The notes under the pieces were generated by a model. That model did no database searches and had not been told where the DNA came from. It saw only the letters and a list, made by a program, of their open reading frames with translations. A stretch of 64,000 nucleotides of DNA from Beta vulgaris subsp. vulgaris (Eukaryota > Streptophyta > Magnoliopsida > Caryophyllales > Amaranthaceae), in NCBI RefSeq assembly GCF_026745355.1, contig NC_079203.1, forward strand, positions 39,404,492 to 39,468,491, in the 5' to 3' direction. Below, in pieces: positions 49,816-61,068 of this stretch. The position numbers and the translations under genes were made by a program. How positions within the stretch are numbered: position 1 is the first letter of the stretch; every line of letters starts with the position of its first letter.

Positions 49816-51514
49816 TGAGCCAACTTCTTCATTCTTTGGTCAATTGAAATGGTCGACCTAGTATTTTTTTTGGTATATAATCGTTAGGATGTAGCGAGGT
49901 TTGAAAGTGGAATATCCTCAGGTGCAATATGTTGCAGACAGCAGGTCCAATGTTCTGAAATGTTCGGTGATCGGCTGAGCCATCAGCAATCCACCATTGC
50001 TTGACTTGAGGACAAAGGAGCCAAGGGCTTGTTTTCTTCCAAATAGCTCCTGCCTTGTAGGCCAACTAATTTGCAGTCCCTCCTGCCTCCCCTTAGGTTC
50101 CTCTTTTTTATGTTTGGTTGTTCTTAACCACTAAAATTTGGGTTGCACAAATGAGATAGGCTTGTTTCTAAGCTGAGTAATTTCTCCTAGTATAAATAGT
50201 CCCTCATTTTGGGGGTGTATTTTTTGGACCTTGTACTTTAGTGCAATGAGCTTTGCTTTGATAATGATATTTAAGCTATAGAATTTGTTATGCAGAGATG
50301 CAACACAGTTACTCTATCTCGAGAAATAAAAAGAAGAGATTAGCGAATCTCAGAACTCAGCTTGGCAACGATCCAATTACAATTGACACACTGATTACAT
50401 AAAAACAAAGGATTGTAAAATGAGGCAGTGCATGAGATATAGGTGGAGTATTGGAGTTTATATCAACTTGTAACTGAATTACTAAGTGACCAAATTATGA
50501 TGAGATATATAATGAGATTTTGTTACTATATAATGAGATTTGGTTAATGCTATTTGCAATGCAATTAACGTATGTCAATCTTTCTATAACAAGTTTCTCG
50601 GATAAGGTTCGGAGAAATATTATATTGTACGACTCCTTTTATTTTCTGATTTATTTTTTTTATCTCCTCATAGAAATTCATTTTTCTACTTTTACATCAT
50701 TTATTACAAGAATTATCCGCAATTTTCAGTTGCCCTATTATTTATACACCTTGGTAACTCCCTAACAAGTCAACAAATGGGGAGAAAAATTATTATGAGA
50801 TATTATTAACAATGACAATCATACAATTCTTTCGAAACAACATTGTCATCCAAAAAGAACAATATATCTTTCATAGATTTTTACCTAAATCATTCTAGTA
50901 AACAATACCTTCATTATATGAAACATATGATAGTGCAATGAATTACATAATGATGAATAAATTAATACAGTACTTGGCTATATTATTGTTTGTTACATAT
51001 AATTAAATTTTTTCAAAAAAGAAAGAAGAAAAGTTTTTGAGGGGAATTTTTAACATGTGTTATCCCTGGCTACTTTGCCTTTATAATTAAAAATCTTGCA
51101 GCTGGTATGGCCAAGCACACTGACGCGCAACCATGATAGTTCTGTATGGTAACAGCCTTCTACTAGCTTTCAGAAATTTGACCGCGCCCAAACTTTATCA
51201 AACAAATAGTCTTTACATTACAAATTTGTCGAGATACATCAGCAAAGTTTTGTTGCATTGAGAGAAAAATCGTGATTTAACATACTAATCAACTCATTTA
51301 AGAAGAGACCCTGAAATCAACTCATGTAGACTACAGACAGATAAAGGTAAAAAGAATATTGGCAGCCTGGGGACGAATTTCGCATCAATAACAGAATATA
51401 CTTGTACAAAAATGTCAAGTATACTTCACCATTGAAATGGGATAAGATAGTTTAAAAGATGAAACGAGGCATGTCCATCCATCTTTGGAATAGTTCTTAA
51501 CATTAGACTTCAAA
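49816..51514. other. Region between the 3' ends of the GT14 and RRM genes
   Basis: The two genes converge. The stretch includes the GT14 3' UTR. AT-rich otherwise, with no coding signal I trust. Confidence 0.5.
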
Positions 51515-52566
51515 CTAAGACTTTTCAGCTTTGGGAGTAGCATCAGTCTTTATGTTCGTTGAAGGTTCCACGAAAATTAGTCGTCCTCGGACTATCTACA
51601 TTGAAAAGAAAAAAACCAGCTCAGATGGCAAAAGCAAGACAGGAGTATGCAGTTGCTCTATCTGATGAACAACATATATTATACCAGTAAGATGGCATGG
51701 CATGGAAATGCATGTCAGCATGTGTCGGTTACTATAAATCGGGATAAATTGCAAAGCCAAAGCATTCCTCAATTGGGAGCCATCATGTTTTATCAGGTGA
51801 AAGGGAGCTTGGGAGTAATTCGTCAGTCTTTCTCAGTTGTTGGGCTTACCATTTTCAGGTCCCTACAGATGTTGGGTGCTCTTGTAACAGAGTAAGGGTC
51901 CTGACTCCTGAGAAAGAGGTAATTCACTTATTTGTAGGTTGGATGAAAGGGATTCTACTTTATAATATATTCACTTCTATTTGAACTAGAAAGGCAATAT
52001 TTTTATAAAGAAAGATCGTTTATTCTGCCCTCCGAGGTATATATATATATTTTTTTTACTTCCCACTTAACAAGATACACAATGTGGCCAGTTCTCTGCA
52101 ATAGAGCACAGAAACAGTTTCCCCCTTGCAGGCTTGCAACACCCTAAGAGCTTGTTTGGTTCACTATTTAGGGTCCAAGAAACGGAATCAATTACCAATT
52201 CCCTTTCTTCATGTTTGGTCCAACCCCTCATCATTCCATTACCATTACTTGGTGGTAATGGACTCCCCTGATTTGTTACCTCCCCTCCCCCTCAGGCCTC
52301 AAGTAACAAAATCCATTAGTTGGGGGTAATGGTTAACATTCCATGGCTTGAACCAAACACCCAATAAATGTAACCATTTTTATTACATTTCCCTCCTTTA
52401 TTTGTTTTCATTCCCTTTCCATTCCATATCTTGAACCAGACGACCCCTAAAAGTATGAAACCGAAAAATTTCATGTTGAAAAACAGCACTTCAAGACCAT
52501 AGATTGAAATGGCCATGAAACTCATGTGCATTCAACAACAAATTATCCTTATAAAACCACTGTTCA

Positions 52567-52597
<31 letters not shown>

Positions 52598-53191
52598 GAA
52601 TACACATTCATACAAGGAAACCAAGAGTAAGAAGGAATAGCATTATGAGAATGGAAGATAAAGATACCTTGCCATGAAAAACCTTAATAGCATTCTGCGC
52701 CTCAGCTTCTGTCTCAAATGTCACAAAACCATACCCCTTTGTCCTTCCTGTTTTGCTATCCATGATCAGCCTAGCTGTGGAAAACCACAATAAAACCATC
52801 AAGAGCCCAGTGATGTAAAGAACGATTGAATATCACAAATAATCACTCAACACTTCCCCATATAGTAAAATGATATGAACCAACCAACAGAAGACAAAAG
52901 GTGATCAATAAAAAGGATCAAACCTACCTTCTTTAACATTGCCAAATTGAGAAAACATCTTCTTAAACTCATCGCGTTTTGTATAAAATGAGAGCCCTGT
53001 CATTTGGCCAAAATATTCCCAATGAAATAGTTTAGTTCGCTTGTAGAGCACATTATATCATCAACAATCAGAATTTAGGTAGTCATTCCAAGTAGCTTAC
53101 GGCTGACAAAGAGCTCAGTGCTATATCTGACAGTTAAAAAGCGTGGCTTCAAAACCGTCAAGCATTGAAATCTTGCTGATATTCTCATCAT
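51515..53191 (-). CDS. Small single-RRM protein, probably organelle-targeted
   Basis: Exons 53191-53101, 52996-52928, 52774-52668 and 51595-51515 give 115 aa, all with GT-AG borders and matching phases. Residues 1-24 (MMRISARFQCL, then PRFLTVRYST) are Arg-rich, lack acids and end in an RYS-type cleavage context, so a mitochondrial (or dual) presequence is likely. The RRM follows: RNP2 is ELFVSRL (25-31); helix KRDEFKKMFSQFGNV; then ARLIMDSKTGR; RNP1 is KGYGFVTF; then EAEAQNAIKVFHGK and GRLIFVEPS. RNP2 spans the exon 1/2 junction, which supports the model. A short charged tail ends the protein. Such proteins bind organelle RNA, for example in editing or stability; the precise role is unknown. 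TGA lies upstream in frame; the second Met is an alternative start. Confidence 0.85.
52148..52447. mobile_element. PIF/Harbinger MITE in intron 3 of the RRM gene
   Basis: Ends GAGCTTGTTTGGTTCA and, in reverse complement, GGGGTCGTCTGGTTCA; TSD taa at 52145-52147 and 52448-52450. 300 bp, non-coding. Confidence 0.75.
52568..52599. repeat. Poly-C/poly-A tract in RRM intron 3
   Basis: More than 20 C in a row followed by a run of A. Likely length-unstable and prone to sequencing error. Confidence 0.9.
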
Positions 53192-53192
53192 C

Positions 53193-53916
53193 CTAGATTC
53201 AAAATTTCTTCATCAAACCTCTGAAATCCTCATTGATATACGAACATTAGTTTCCCAAGTTCAACCACAATCGGCTGCTGGTTTATCCAAAAAAAGTGAT
53301 CATTATCATTAACAATAATTTGCCAGAACCAAACTACTAATTATTATTAATATGGTCACTTAACCAAGAAAACATCACATTAAACATGCAAAAATTGACC
53401 CATTATATCAAACATAACCCACACGAGCATCGGTACAATGATCTATTAGATGCAATTATATTCAGTTTAGGGCTTAGTAGCAACAATTAAACACGGGGTT
53501 CCGTCAAAAGATTATAGCTTGTTTACATATGGATGATATATGATAAATTCAAATATTAATCACCCTTATATTAGAATAATGAACAATACCAACAATATAA
53601 ACAAATCAACACGTGCATTTTGATGATTTCAATATAAAAAAAACTTCACATAAAACAATTTGTGACTAAAAATAATAATTATAAAAAATTTCTGCAAAGC
53701 ATTTTATCAAACACTTGGTGAGCAACTTAATTAATACAGATCTTAAACCATAAAAACTTCAAGATAGTAATCAGAGTCATGTAATTAGCAATTTTTAATC
53801 TTATGTAGCTCAATCAAACAAATACATAGCACCAATTCACATGATTATCGAAATATCAAGACATAGCTTACTAGTTTCTGCAAGGATGAAATGCAATATA
53901 AACCTAATTAACTCAC
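53193..53916 (-). other. Inferred 5' UTR intron of the RRM gene
   Basis: The donor TTTG|GTGAGT (minus, exon end at 53917) and the acceptor AATCTAG ending one base before the ATG at 53191 fit a leader intron. The leader exon would lie at about 53917-54007, next to the hAT element. Confidence 0.45.
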
Positions 53917-54015
53917 CAAACAAGCAAAAGGAGAGAAATTGGTGCAATGGTAGCGTTCGTTGGTTGAGTTGCAGGCGCAGAGCTTTGTGGGATGGGGCGA
54001 GTGGGTGGAGCCGTC

Positions 54016-54779
54016 AAGGGGTGTGAGTTATTTGGTTAAAAACCAAAAACCAAACTGAATTGGTTTGTTTTTTTTTTTAAATTCGGTTTGGTTTGGATTT
54101 TAAAAAAATTATTTTTTCGATTTTTCGGTTTGCATCGGTTTTGGTTTTGGAAAATCCGAAAAAATCGAAATAAATAAACTGACTCCCCAGTCCAGTAGTC
54201 CCCACGCCTAAAAACACAAAACTTGAAATAATAAATCTCAAGCCCAGCCCACTTATCTTTTGAAGTCCTAACTCAGTAACTCCTACCCAATACCCACACC
54301 ATTTCTCTCTCCTAAACTCAAACCCTAGGACTCTCCTTTCCTCTCCTCTCGGCTCTCCCTGACTCCCCCACGCGGCAGCCGGCATGTCGTTTCTCCCTAT
54401 CTCTCTCTCCTCTCGCCGGTTGAAATCAAGTATTTTAATCTGTGTATTTTTTTTGTTTATTCTTTTTGATATTAGTTACGAAAATATATCATTAATCTCT
54501 GTTTTTTTTGTGTTTATTTTTTTGATATTAGTTGCGAAAAATAGAAAATATGAAAATATATCATTAATCTCTGTTTGGATTTTGGAATATGAAAAAAATT
54601 TGGTTTGGTTTGGTTTGGATTTTGAAAGATAAAAAAAATTCGGTTTGGTTTGGTTTGGATTGATTTGGATTGAGTCGAATTTCGGTTTGGATTTGGTTTG
54701 GAAATTTCAAAATCGAATTTATTTCGGTTTGGTTTGGTTTTGACCTAAAACCAAACCAAAAACCGAATTTACACCCCTA
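54016..54779. mobile_element. Non-autonomous hAT element at the 5' end of the RRM gene
   Basis: Perfect 8-bp TSD gagccgtc at 54008-54015 and 54780-54787. The ends are AAGGGGTGTGAG and TTTACACCCCTA. Subterminal regions are full of aaaaccaaa / tttggtttgg inverted repeats. A direct repeat (atatatcattaatctctgtt) occurs at 54484 and 54558. No transposase. Confidence 0.85.
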
Positions 54780-55015
54780 GAGCCGTCGAGGGACGGAGAA
54801 AATGTTCCAAATTTTAAATAAGATAAATTTAAATAAAATAAAATAATTTCAAAGAAGTCAAAATAATTTAAATATAATGGACCCTTAGAAGTTAAAATCA
54901 TTACCTTGTTAGTACTTTACATATACTTTTTTTGCAAGACTGTGCTAACTGCCATGTATGATTAGACATTTAACCTCTTATTGTCATAAGATCATCTTGA
55001 TGCCTATACGAGGAG

Positions 55016-55858
55016 CTATGAAGCAAGGGTACGCCTCTCAGGCGCGGTTTCCCGTATCGAGTACGGATACGGGACAGATTCGCTTGGGATTCGTACCCAA
55101 AACGATTCGGGGCACGTGGGTACGGGGCAAATAAATGGGTACGGTGGTCTTCATCTGGGTACGGGGCTGGGTACGTTTTTGGCCTGCGAAATTGAGAACT
55201 CGAAAGACTCAGCACTTCTTCGAAACTCTCGCTCTTCCCTCCGTTGTGCTCCGGCGTATCTCCGGCGATTCTCCTTCGCATCTCCAGAAGTCCGACACTC
55301 TTGCAAGCAACAGACCTTCTCGGCAGTCATCCATTTATCCATGCTCGAATTTTTCTTCAGGTTTACTTTTTTATTTTTAGTGTCGTGACTGGTGAAGGGG
55401 AAGGGGAAAGGTTAAACTAATGAAGATGTCACGTGAAAGTGAGAAGAGAGGGTGGTGTTATTGGTGTACATGTGTACTACAACTCTCAAAGTTTTTTTAA
55501 AAAAAGTTGTAGTCTTTGCACTTTGTTAGTTTGTCCTTTCTCTACTGCTTCTTTTCTTCTTTTTTTGTTTTTTTGCTAAATCAAATTATTCATAATCCTA
55601 TATGCTTTTTTCGGTGAAGTATATTTTTATATATACTAAAAAGGAAAGTTTATATATGTCTTATATGTATGTTTTTTTAATATTTTTGTACAAAAATAAA
55701 CAAAGATTTATGTAGGAAAACTTAACCTAATATTTTTCATTAAAATGTATTAACATTTTTTATTTACCGAATCTCAGCCGTACCCGTTTTCAAAAATTTT
55801 GATTTTGTCGTTTTTTCGTCCCCATATCCGTCCCCGTCTCCGTATCAGTGCTACTTAG
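55016..55858. mobile_element. Non-autonomous hAT element (843 bp)
   Basis: Ends CTATGAAGCAAGGGTACG and, in reverse complement, CTAAGTAGCACTGATACG, flanked by acgaggag (55008-55015) and acaaggag (55859-55866), one mismatch in 8 bp. Subterminal regions are rich in gtacggg / cccgtac. The section 55190-55390 is GC-richer with overlapping frames on both strands and may be captured host sequence; none is a recognisable gene. Confidence 0.7.
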
Positions 55859-55869
55859 ACAAGGAGTGA

Positions 55870-58300
55870 TGAAATGCTCATCATGAGCGGTTATCAGTGC
55901 AACTCACATCCATATATTATTAAAAAAGATTGGTGTGACACATTTGTCAGAAAAAAAAACAGACTCATATTTGTGTATTTGAAACCCTGATTATTGTCAA
56001 ATCAACCCATATTTGTGTGTCTGCAACCCATGTTTTTGTTAACTCAACTCCTGTTTGTGAAAAATTAAACATGTGATCTCTGTCATAAAGCAAAAGGTTG
56101 CATTGCTACGCGTCGCTCATTCAGCCTTTCCGCCAAAAAATTGCATTTGACTATTGATCAAACTCATGTTTGTGTATTTGAAACCCTTGTTATTGTTAAA
56201 TCAAGCCATATTTGTGTGTTTGAAACTCATGTTTTTGTAAACTCAATCCACCCTGTTTGTTTATCCTTTTTCCCCTTCCATTCCCTAGCTAATTTCCTAA
56301 TATTATATTGACTTCATTTAATTGTTAAATTACCACTTTACCTTTATTGGAATTGTTAAATATGCATTTACTCTTGTGAGTGGATAGTGATAACTGCTTA
56401 TGATGAGCGTTTTATCACTACTCGTGCATATACATCCCTAAATTCTTTCCGCCTTTGTGTTTCCCAAAATTATTCTCTCTCCTCATAATTTGAAGATACT
56501 CTCGTCTTACATAGTTGCATAGTTACACAAGTGACAAGTGTAGAAAAAAAGGTCGTCATCCCAAGTTCCCAACCTATGCACACCTTTAGGTGGAAGTTTT
56601 GTATATATTATTAAAAAAGGTTGATGTGACACATTTATTAGAAAAAAAAGACTCATGTTTGTGTATTTGAAACCCTGATAATTGTCAAATCAACCCATGT
56701 TTGTGTGTTTGAAGTCGACTCAACCCCTGTTTGTGAAAAATTAAACATGTGATCTCTGTCATAAAGCAAAAAGTTGCATTGATTTGCGTCTCTCATTCAG
56801 CTTTTCCCCCCAAAAAAGTGCATTTAATTATTGATACGAACTCATGTTTGTGTACTTCAAACCCTTTTTATTGTTAAATCAACCCCTGTTTGTGTGTTTG
56901 AAACTCATGTTTTTGTTAACTCAATCCTTGTTTGTGTATAATTAATTTTTCCCCTTCCATTCCCTAGTCAAATTCCTAATATTATATTGACTTCATTTAA
57001 TTGTTAAATTACCACTTTACCTTTATTGTAGTTGTTAAATTATGCATTTACTCCTGTGAGTAGATAGTGATAACTGCTCATGATGAGCGTTTTATCACTA
57101 CTCGTGCCTATACATCCCTAGCTAAATTTTTTCCGCCTTTGTGTTTCCCAAAATTATTCTCTCTCCTCATAATTTGAAGAAACTCTCGTCTTACATACTT
57201 GCATAGTTAATCAAGTGACAAGTGTAGAAAAAAAGTTCATCATCCCAAGTTCCCAACCCATGCACACCTTTAGGTGGAAGTTTTGTATATATTATTAAGA
57301 AAAGGTTGATGTGACACATTTGTTAGAAAAAACAGACCCATGTTTGTGTATTTGAAACCCTGATTATGGTCAAATCAACCCATGTTTGTGTGTTTGAAAC
57401 GGACCCAACCCCTGTTTGTGAAAAATTGAACATGTGATCTCTGTCATAAAGCAAAAAGTTGCATTGATTTACGTCTCTCATTCAGCTTTTCCCTCCAAAA
57501 AAGTGCATTTGATTATTGATACGAACTCATGTTTGTGTATCTCGAACCCTTGTTATTGTTAAATCAACCCCTGTTTGTGTGCTTGAAACTCATGTTTTTG
57601 TTAACTCAATCCCTGTTTGTGTATCCTTTTTCCCCTTCGATTCCCTAGTCAATTTCCTAATATTATATTGACTTCATTTAATTTTTAAATTACCACTTTA
57701 CCTTTATTGTAATTGTAAATTATGCATTTACTGCTGTGAGTGGATAATGATGATAACTGCTCATGACGAGCGTTTTATCACTACTCGTGCCTATAAATTC
57801 CTAAATTTTTTTCGCCTTTGTGTTTCCCAAAATTATTCTCTCTCCTCATAATTGTGAAGATACTCTCGTCTTACATAGTTGCATAGTTACACAAGTGACA
57901 AGTGTAGAAAAAAAGGTCGTCATCCCAAGTTCCCAACCCATGCACACCTGTAGCTTGTAGGTGGAAGTTTTGTATATATTATTAAAAAAGGTTGATGTGA
58001 CACATTTGTCAGGAAAAACAGACCCATGATTGTGTATTTGAAACCCTAATTATTGTCAAATCAATCCATGTTTGTGTGTTTGAAACCCATGTTTTTGTCA
58101 ACTCAACCCCTGTTTAATTTATGAAAAATTAAACATGTGATCTATGTCATAAAGCAAAAAGTTACATTGATTTCTCTCATTCAGCTTTTCCCCCCAAAAA
58201 GTTCATTTGATTATTGATACGAACTCATGTTTGTGTATTTCAAACCCTTGTTATTGTTAACTCAACCCCTTTTTAAGAGCACCCTTACTCGGTAACTAAC
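55870..58300. repeat. Long tandem array, about 686-bp unit, about 3.4 copies
   Basis: The anchor gtgacacattt recurs at 55935, 56626, 57311 and 57997, giving spacings of 691, 685 and 686. Each unit carries, in the same order, internal short repeats of the type catgtttgtgtatttgaaac, the phrase taaacatgtgatctctgtca, the palindrome gctcatgatgagc, and gtagaaaaaaaggtcgtcat. Copies are highly similar. No ORF spans a unit. Confidence 0.9.
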
Positions 58301-58500
58301 TAGGGTTTGCAATTAGTTTAATTAATAGACCTACTCGGTGGCAATTTGCATTTGATTATTGATACGAACTCATGTTTGTGTATTTCAAATAAACCCTTGT
58401 TATTGTTAAATCAACCCCTGTTTAAGAGCACCTCTACTCGGTAACTAACTACGGTTTGCAATTAGTCTAATTAATAGACCTACTCGGTGGCAATTTGCAC
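58271..58500. repeat. Second tandem duplication, about 150-bp unit
   Basis: The phrase ttaagagcacc...tactcggtaactaact...gacctactcggtggcaattt occurs at about 58273 and about 58422. The second unit also contains part of the 686-bp repeat, so it arose after or during decay of the last array copy. Confidence 0.8.
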
Positions 58501-58624
58501 TATTAGGTTCGTTCTTCGAACTTGGATAATACCAAGACTGTAAAAAGTATATGCCTTCATATATTTTTGTTAATATAATCAAATAATGTCACTATTCTCT
58601 TCTAAAAACGATGGAGTTTTTTTT

Positions 58625-59565
58625 GGGAAATTTCCTCAGGTACCCCTGAGGTTTGACGTAATTCCCAAATTACCCCTCACATTTGGGGAATTCCTCAGAT
58701 ACCCCCGAGGTTTGTGTTTGGGTCTAAAATACATTTACTCTTGACGGAACCCTAACGCCTTTAACTTTTTTTTCTCTCTTTCTTCAGTTTCTCTCCTTCC
58801 TCCCACCCTCCTCCATGGATGAACCTCCAAGCTTTCTCTCTCCTCCCACCCCACTCTAAAGCCCTAACCTTTTCCAGAAATTTGTAACTGCCCATGAATC
58901 ATGGCAGATTTTAAGGAACTTTTTCCATAATTTTTTTTTTTATTTTTAAAACTTTGAAAAATCACGTGAAGTAATTAGCAGTACAAGGCTGCTTTCACGC
59001 GAAACAACCTGCATCTCGCCGGCCCAAAATTCCGGCCACCCCTTCAGATGAATTTACCGGCACCTCACCGGTATCGCGAGCCAACGCTGACAGCAAAGTA
59101 CCAGCGCCAGCCAACAACACGAAGCTGTTGCGCGGTGTGCGTCGCGTGGTGGCTGTTACAGCCACCTTCTTCGTCGACTCGACTGCTCACCGACCGACAG
59201 TCTGCATCACTTCCCCTCCCCGGCTTATCGCCGGCCGACCACCGGAGCAGCCACGGTGGCTGCTCCTCTTCCTCCTTCAATTTTGTTTTTATTATTTTAT
59301 TTGAAGGAAATTAAATTGGGGAAAGTTTGGAGGATGGTGGGGGATGGAGAGAGAAAGCTTAGAGGTTCATCCATGGAGGAGGGTGGGAGGAAGGAGAGAA
59401 ACTAAAGAAAGAGAGAAAAAAAAAGTTAATGGCGTTAGGGTTCCGTCAAGAGTAAGGGTATTTTAGACCCAAACACAAACCTCGGGGGTATCTGAGGAAT
59501 TCCCCAAATGTGAGGGGTAATTTGGGAATTACGTCAAACCTCAGGGGTGCCTGAGGAAATTTCCC
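58625..59565. mobile_element. Foldback element with about 235-bp inverted arms
   Basis: The left end gggaaatttcctcaggtacc continues inward to aggtttgacgtaattccc and tctaaaatacatttactctt. The right end in reverse complement is nearly identical, through the ttcatccatggaggagg region. T-runs of 8-9 flank both ends, so the TSD is ambiguous. The loop (about 58870-59310) holds a GC-rich open frame (59048-59314) of low complexity, probably captured or incidental. Confidence 0.85.
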
Positions 59566-60355
59566 TTTTTTTTTATATCAATCAAAAAGCAATATAAACT
59601 ACGTTTTTTTATTAGGTACTCATGTGGTATTTTAAAGTTCATACAATAACCCTGTTATTTCCAAAATGCACCAGGTAACTGGTAACATTACTATTTCAAG
59701 AAAATACACGAAATGTCCTTAATGGCTAACGGTGTCAAGTTTTCGTAAGTCGTTAACCCTAATTAAGCCCTCTAATCTTAATTAACCCCTCTAACCTTAA
59801 CCCCAAACACGTAACGCTATCCCCCTAACCCCCTAACACCTAACCCCCACCCTCAACCATAACCCTGACCACCAAAACACCACCACCTCCCCTAAGAGCA
59901 CCCCACCCGTTTCCCCATCCTTGCAGCCCACCACGTCCCCTACCCCCGCAGCCCCCTTGCCCGCCCCAGCAGTCCCCCTCCCCCACCCTTGCAGGTCGTA
60001 GCCCCCCTATATCGATGGCAGAAACTTTTGCGCCCGTCACCTCCACGCAGCAATGTCATATGCAGAAATCAAAGATCAACTAAACTCAAGCTCAAATTGC
60101 AGCAATAACAAGGACTTAAACAAAATCGAATCCAAAAATAAAGCTAGATAGAGTCTTCAATCGTGAAGAATATCAAAATGCTAAGAATGGAAAAATCTTC
60201 ACTCGCGAAGAATATCAAAATGCTAAGAATTGAGAAATCTTCAATTGCAAAGAACATATTATCCGCCAAAAATAAGTTGCAGATTTCCAGATTTAAGATA
60301 CGCTAAGAAAAAATTTGCAATTCGCATCAAAAGAAGTCAAAGCAATCTTGTAGAT
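59566..60355. other. C-rich and AT-rich intergenic sequence
   Basis: 59750-60000 is a C-rich tract with many irregular ccctaa and ccccctaacc phrases. After it lies AT-rich sequence with a duplicated phrase (gaatatcaaaatgctaagaat at about 60165 and 60210). No gene seen. Confidence 0.5.
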
Positions 60356-60437
60356 TCACACATATTCTCATTTCTATGTCTCTCTCTCTCTTTCCCTCCT
60401 CTATTCAGCGTACAATTGCACTAGCAGCTGACAACAA

Positions 60438-60680
60438 TGGAGGATCCTTCCTTTCCAATTCTCCCTTCATATCATTCCAAGTACTTTTCTCTTCTTCCTA
60501 TATTTTTTTTTGAATTTCGATCTTCATCAAATTTATGTTTTATTTTTTTGGGGTTTTGGGATGAATAAAAGAAGAGATTTTTGACAAAAGAGAGTAGCAA
60601 CAGTAGTTCGTCGTCTTTAGACCCTGATATCATTGAAATTTTGCCACCTCCTACATGGAAATCCAAGCCTCCCAAACAAA
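60438..60680 (+). CDS. N-terminal part of an E2 ubiquitin-conjugating enzyme-like gene (tentative)
   Basis: A CT-rich leader (60370-60410) precedes ATG and MEDPSFPILPSYHS. After a probable short intron comes KRFLTKESSNSSSSSLDPDI, then IEILPPPTWKSKPPKQK. A DPD(I/V)IEI-PPP block after a Ser-rich stretch is found, as I recall, near the N-terminus of large plant E2 enzymes (UBC25/26 type). No catalytic UBC domain is in the window; the Copia at 60927 and beyond follows, so the rest may lie past 64000 or be lost. The splice junctions are not firmly set. Confidence 0.3.
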
Positions 60681-60926
60681 AATGGGTTAATTTTCTTTTA
60701 AATTTTAGGAAGGGGTGGGGGTGCTACGAGGGTGGGGGGAAGAGATGCAGGGGAGGGCAGAGGGGGGGTGCGAGGGTGGGGAAGGGTGGGCAAAGATGGA
60801 CTCACCTTGGCATGAGCAAGGTGAGTCCATGCTCGATACTCCCTAAATTATAGAGCCCCCAAATCAAAAATTTGATCTTTGTTTTTTTTTAAAAACAAAG
60901 TCCATCTTTTAGGAATTATTGTCAAA

Positions 60927-61062
60927 TGTTAGGGTAAGCTTATGTTTCATTCCATCATAATGTGCAATATATACATGAGAGATATTAGGAAACCCTTCCA
61001 ACAAGGAAACAAACTATCCTTTCCTAAATATCTTAACAATATATCCTATAATATCGCTAACA
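60927..61062 (-). repeat. Copia 3' LTR (136 bp)
   Basis: TG...CA bounded. On the minus strand it starts TGTTAGCGATAT right after the polypurine run (aggggggtg, plus 61062-61070) and ends CCCTAACA. The 5' LTR lies beyond the window, so the candidate TSD (tcaaa, 60922-60926) cannot be confirmed. Confidence 0.75.
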
Positions 61063-61068
61063 CCCCCC

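Noticed and set aside
49829..50065. Minus-strand ORF of 78 codons after the GT14 stop
   Set aside because: Lies in the likely 3' UTR of GT14 on the opposite strand; no domain recognised, no splice context.
55116..55388. Overlapping ORFs on both strands in the hAT element
   Set aside because: Frames open on both strands because of composition; no homology recognised.
59048..59314. 88-codon ORF in the foldback element loop
   Set aside because: Low complexity, inside a repeat, no domain.
59750..60000. Telomere-like CCCTAA phrases
   Set aside because: Irregular, interspersed with other C-rich phrases; not a perfect CCCTAAA array, so not called an interstitial telomere.
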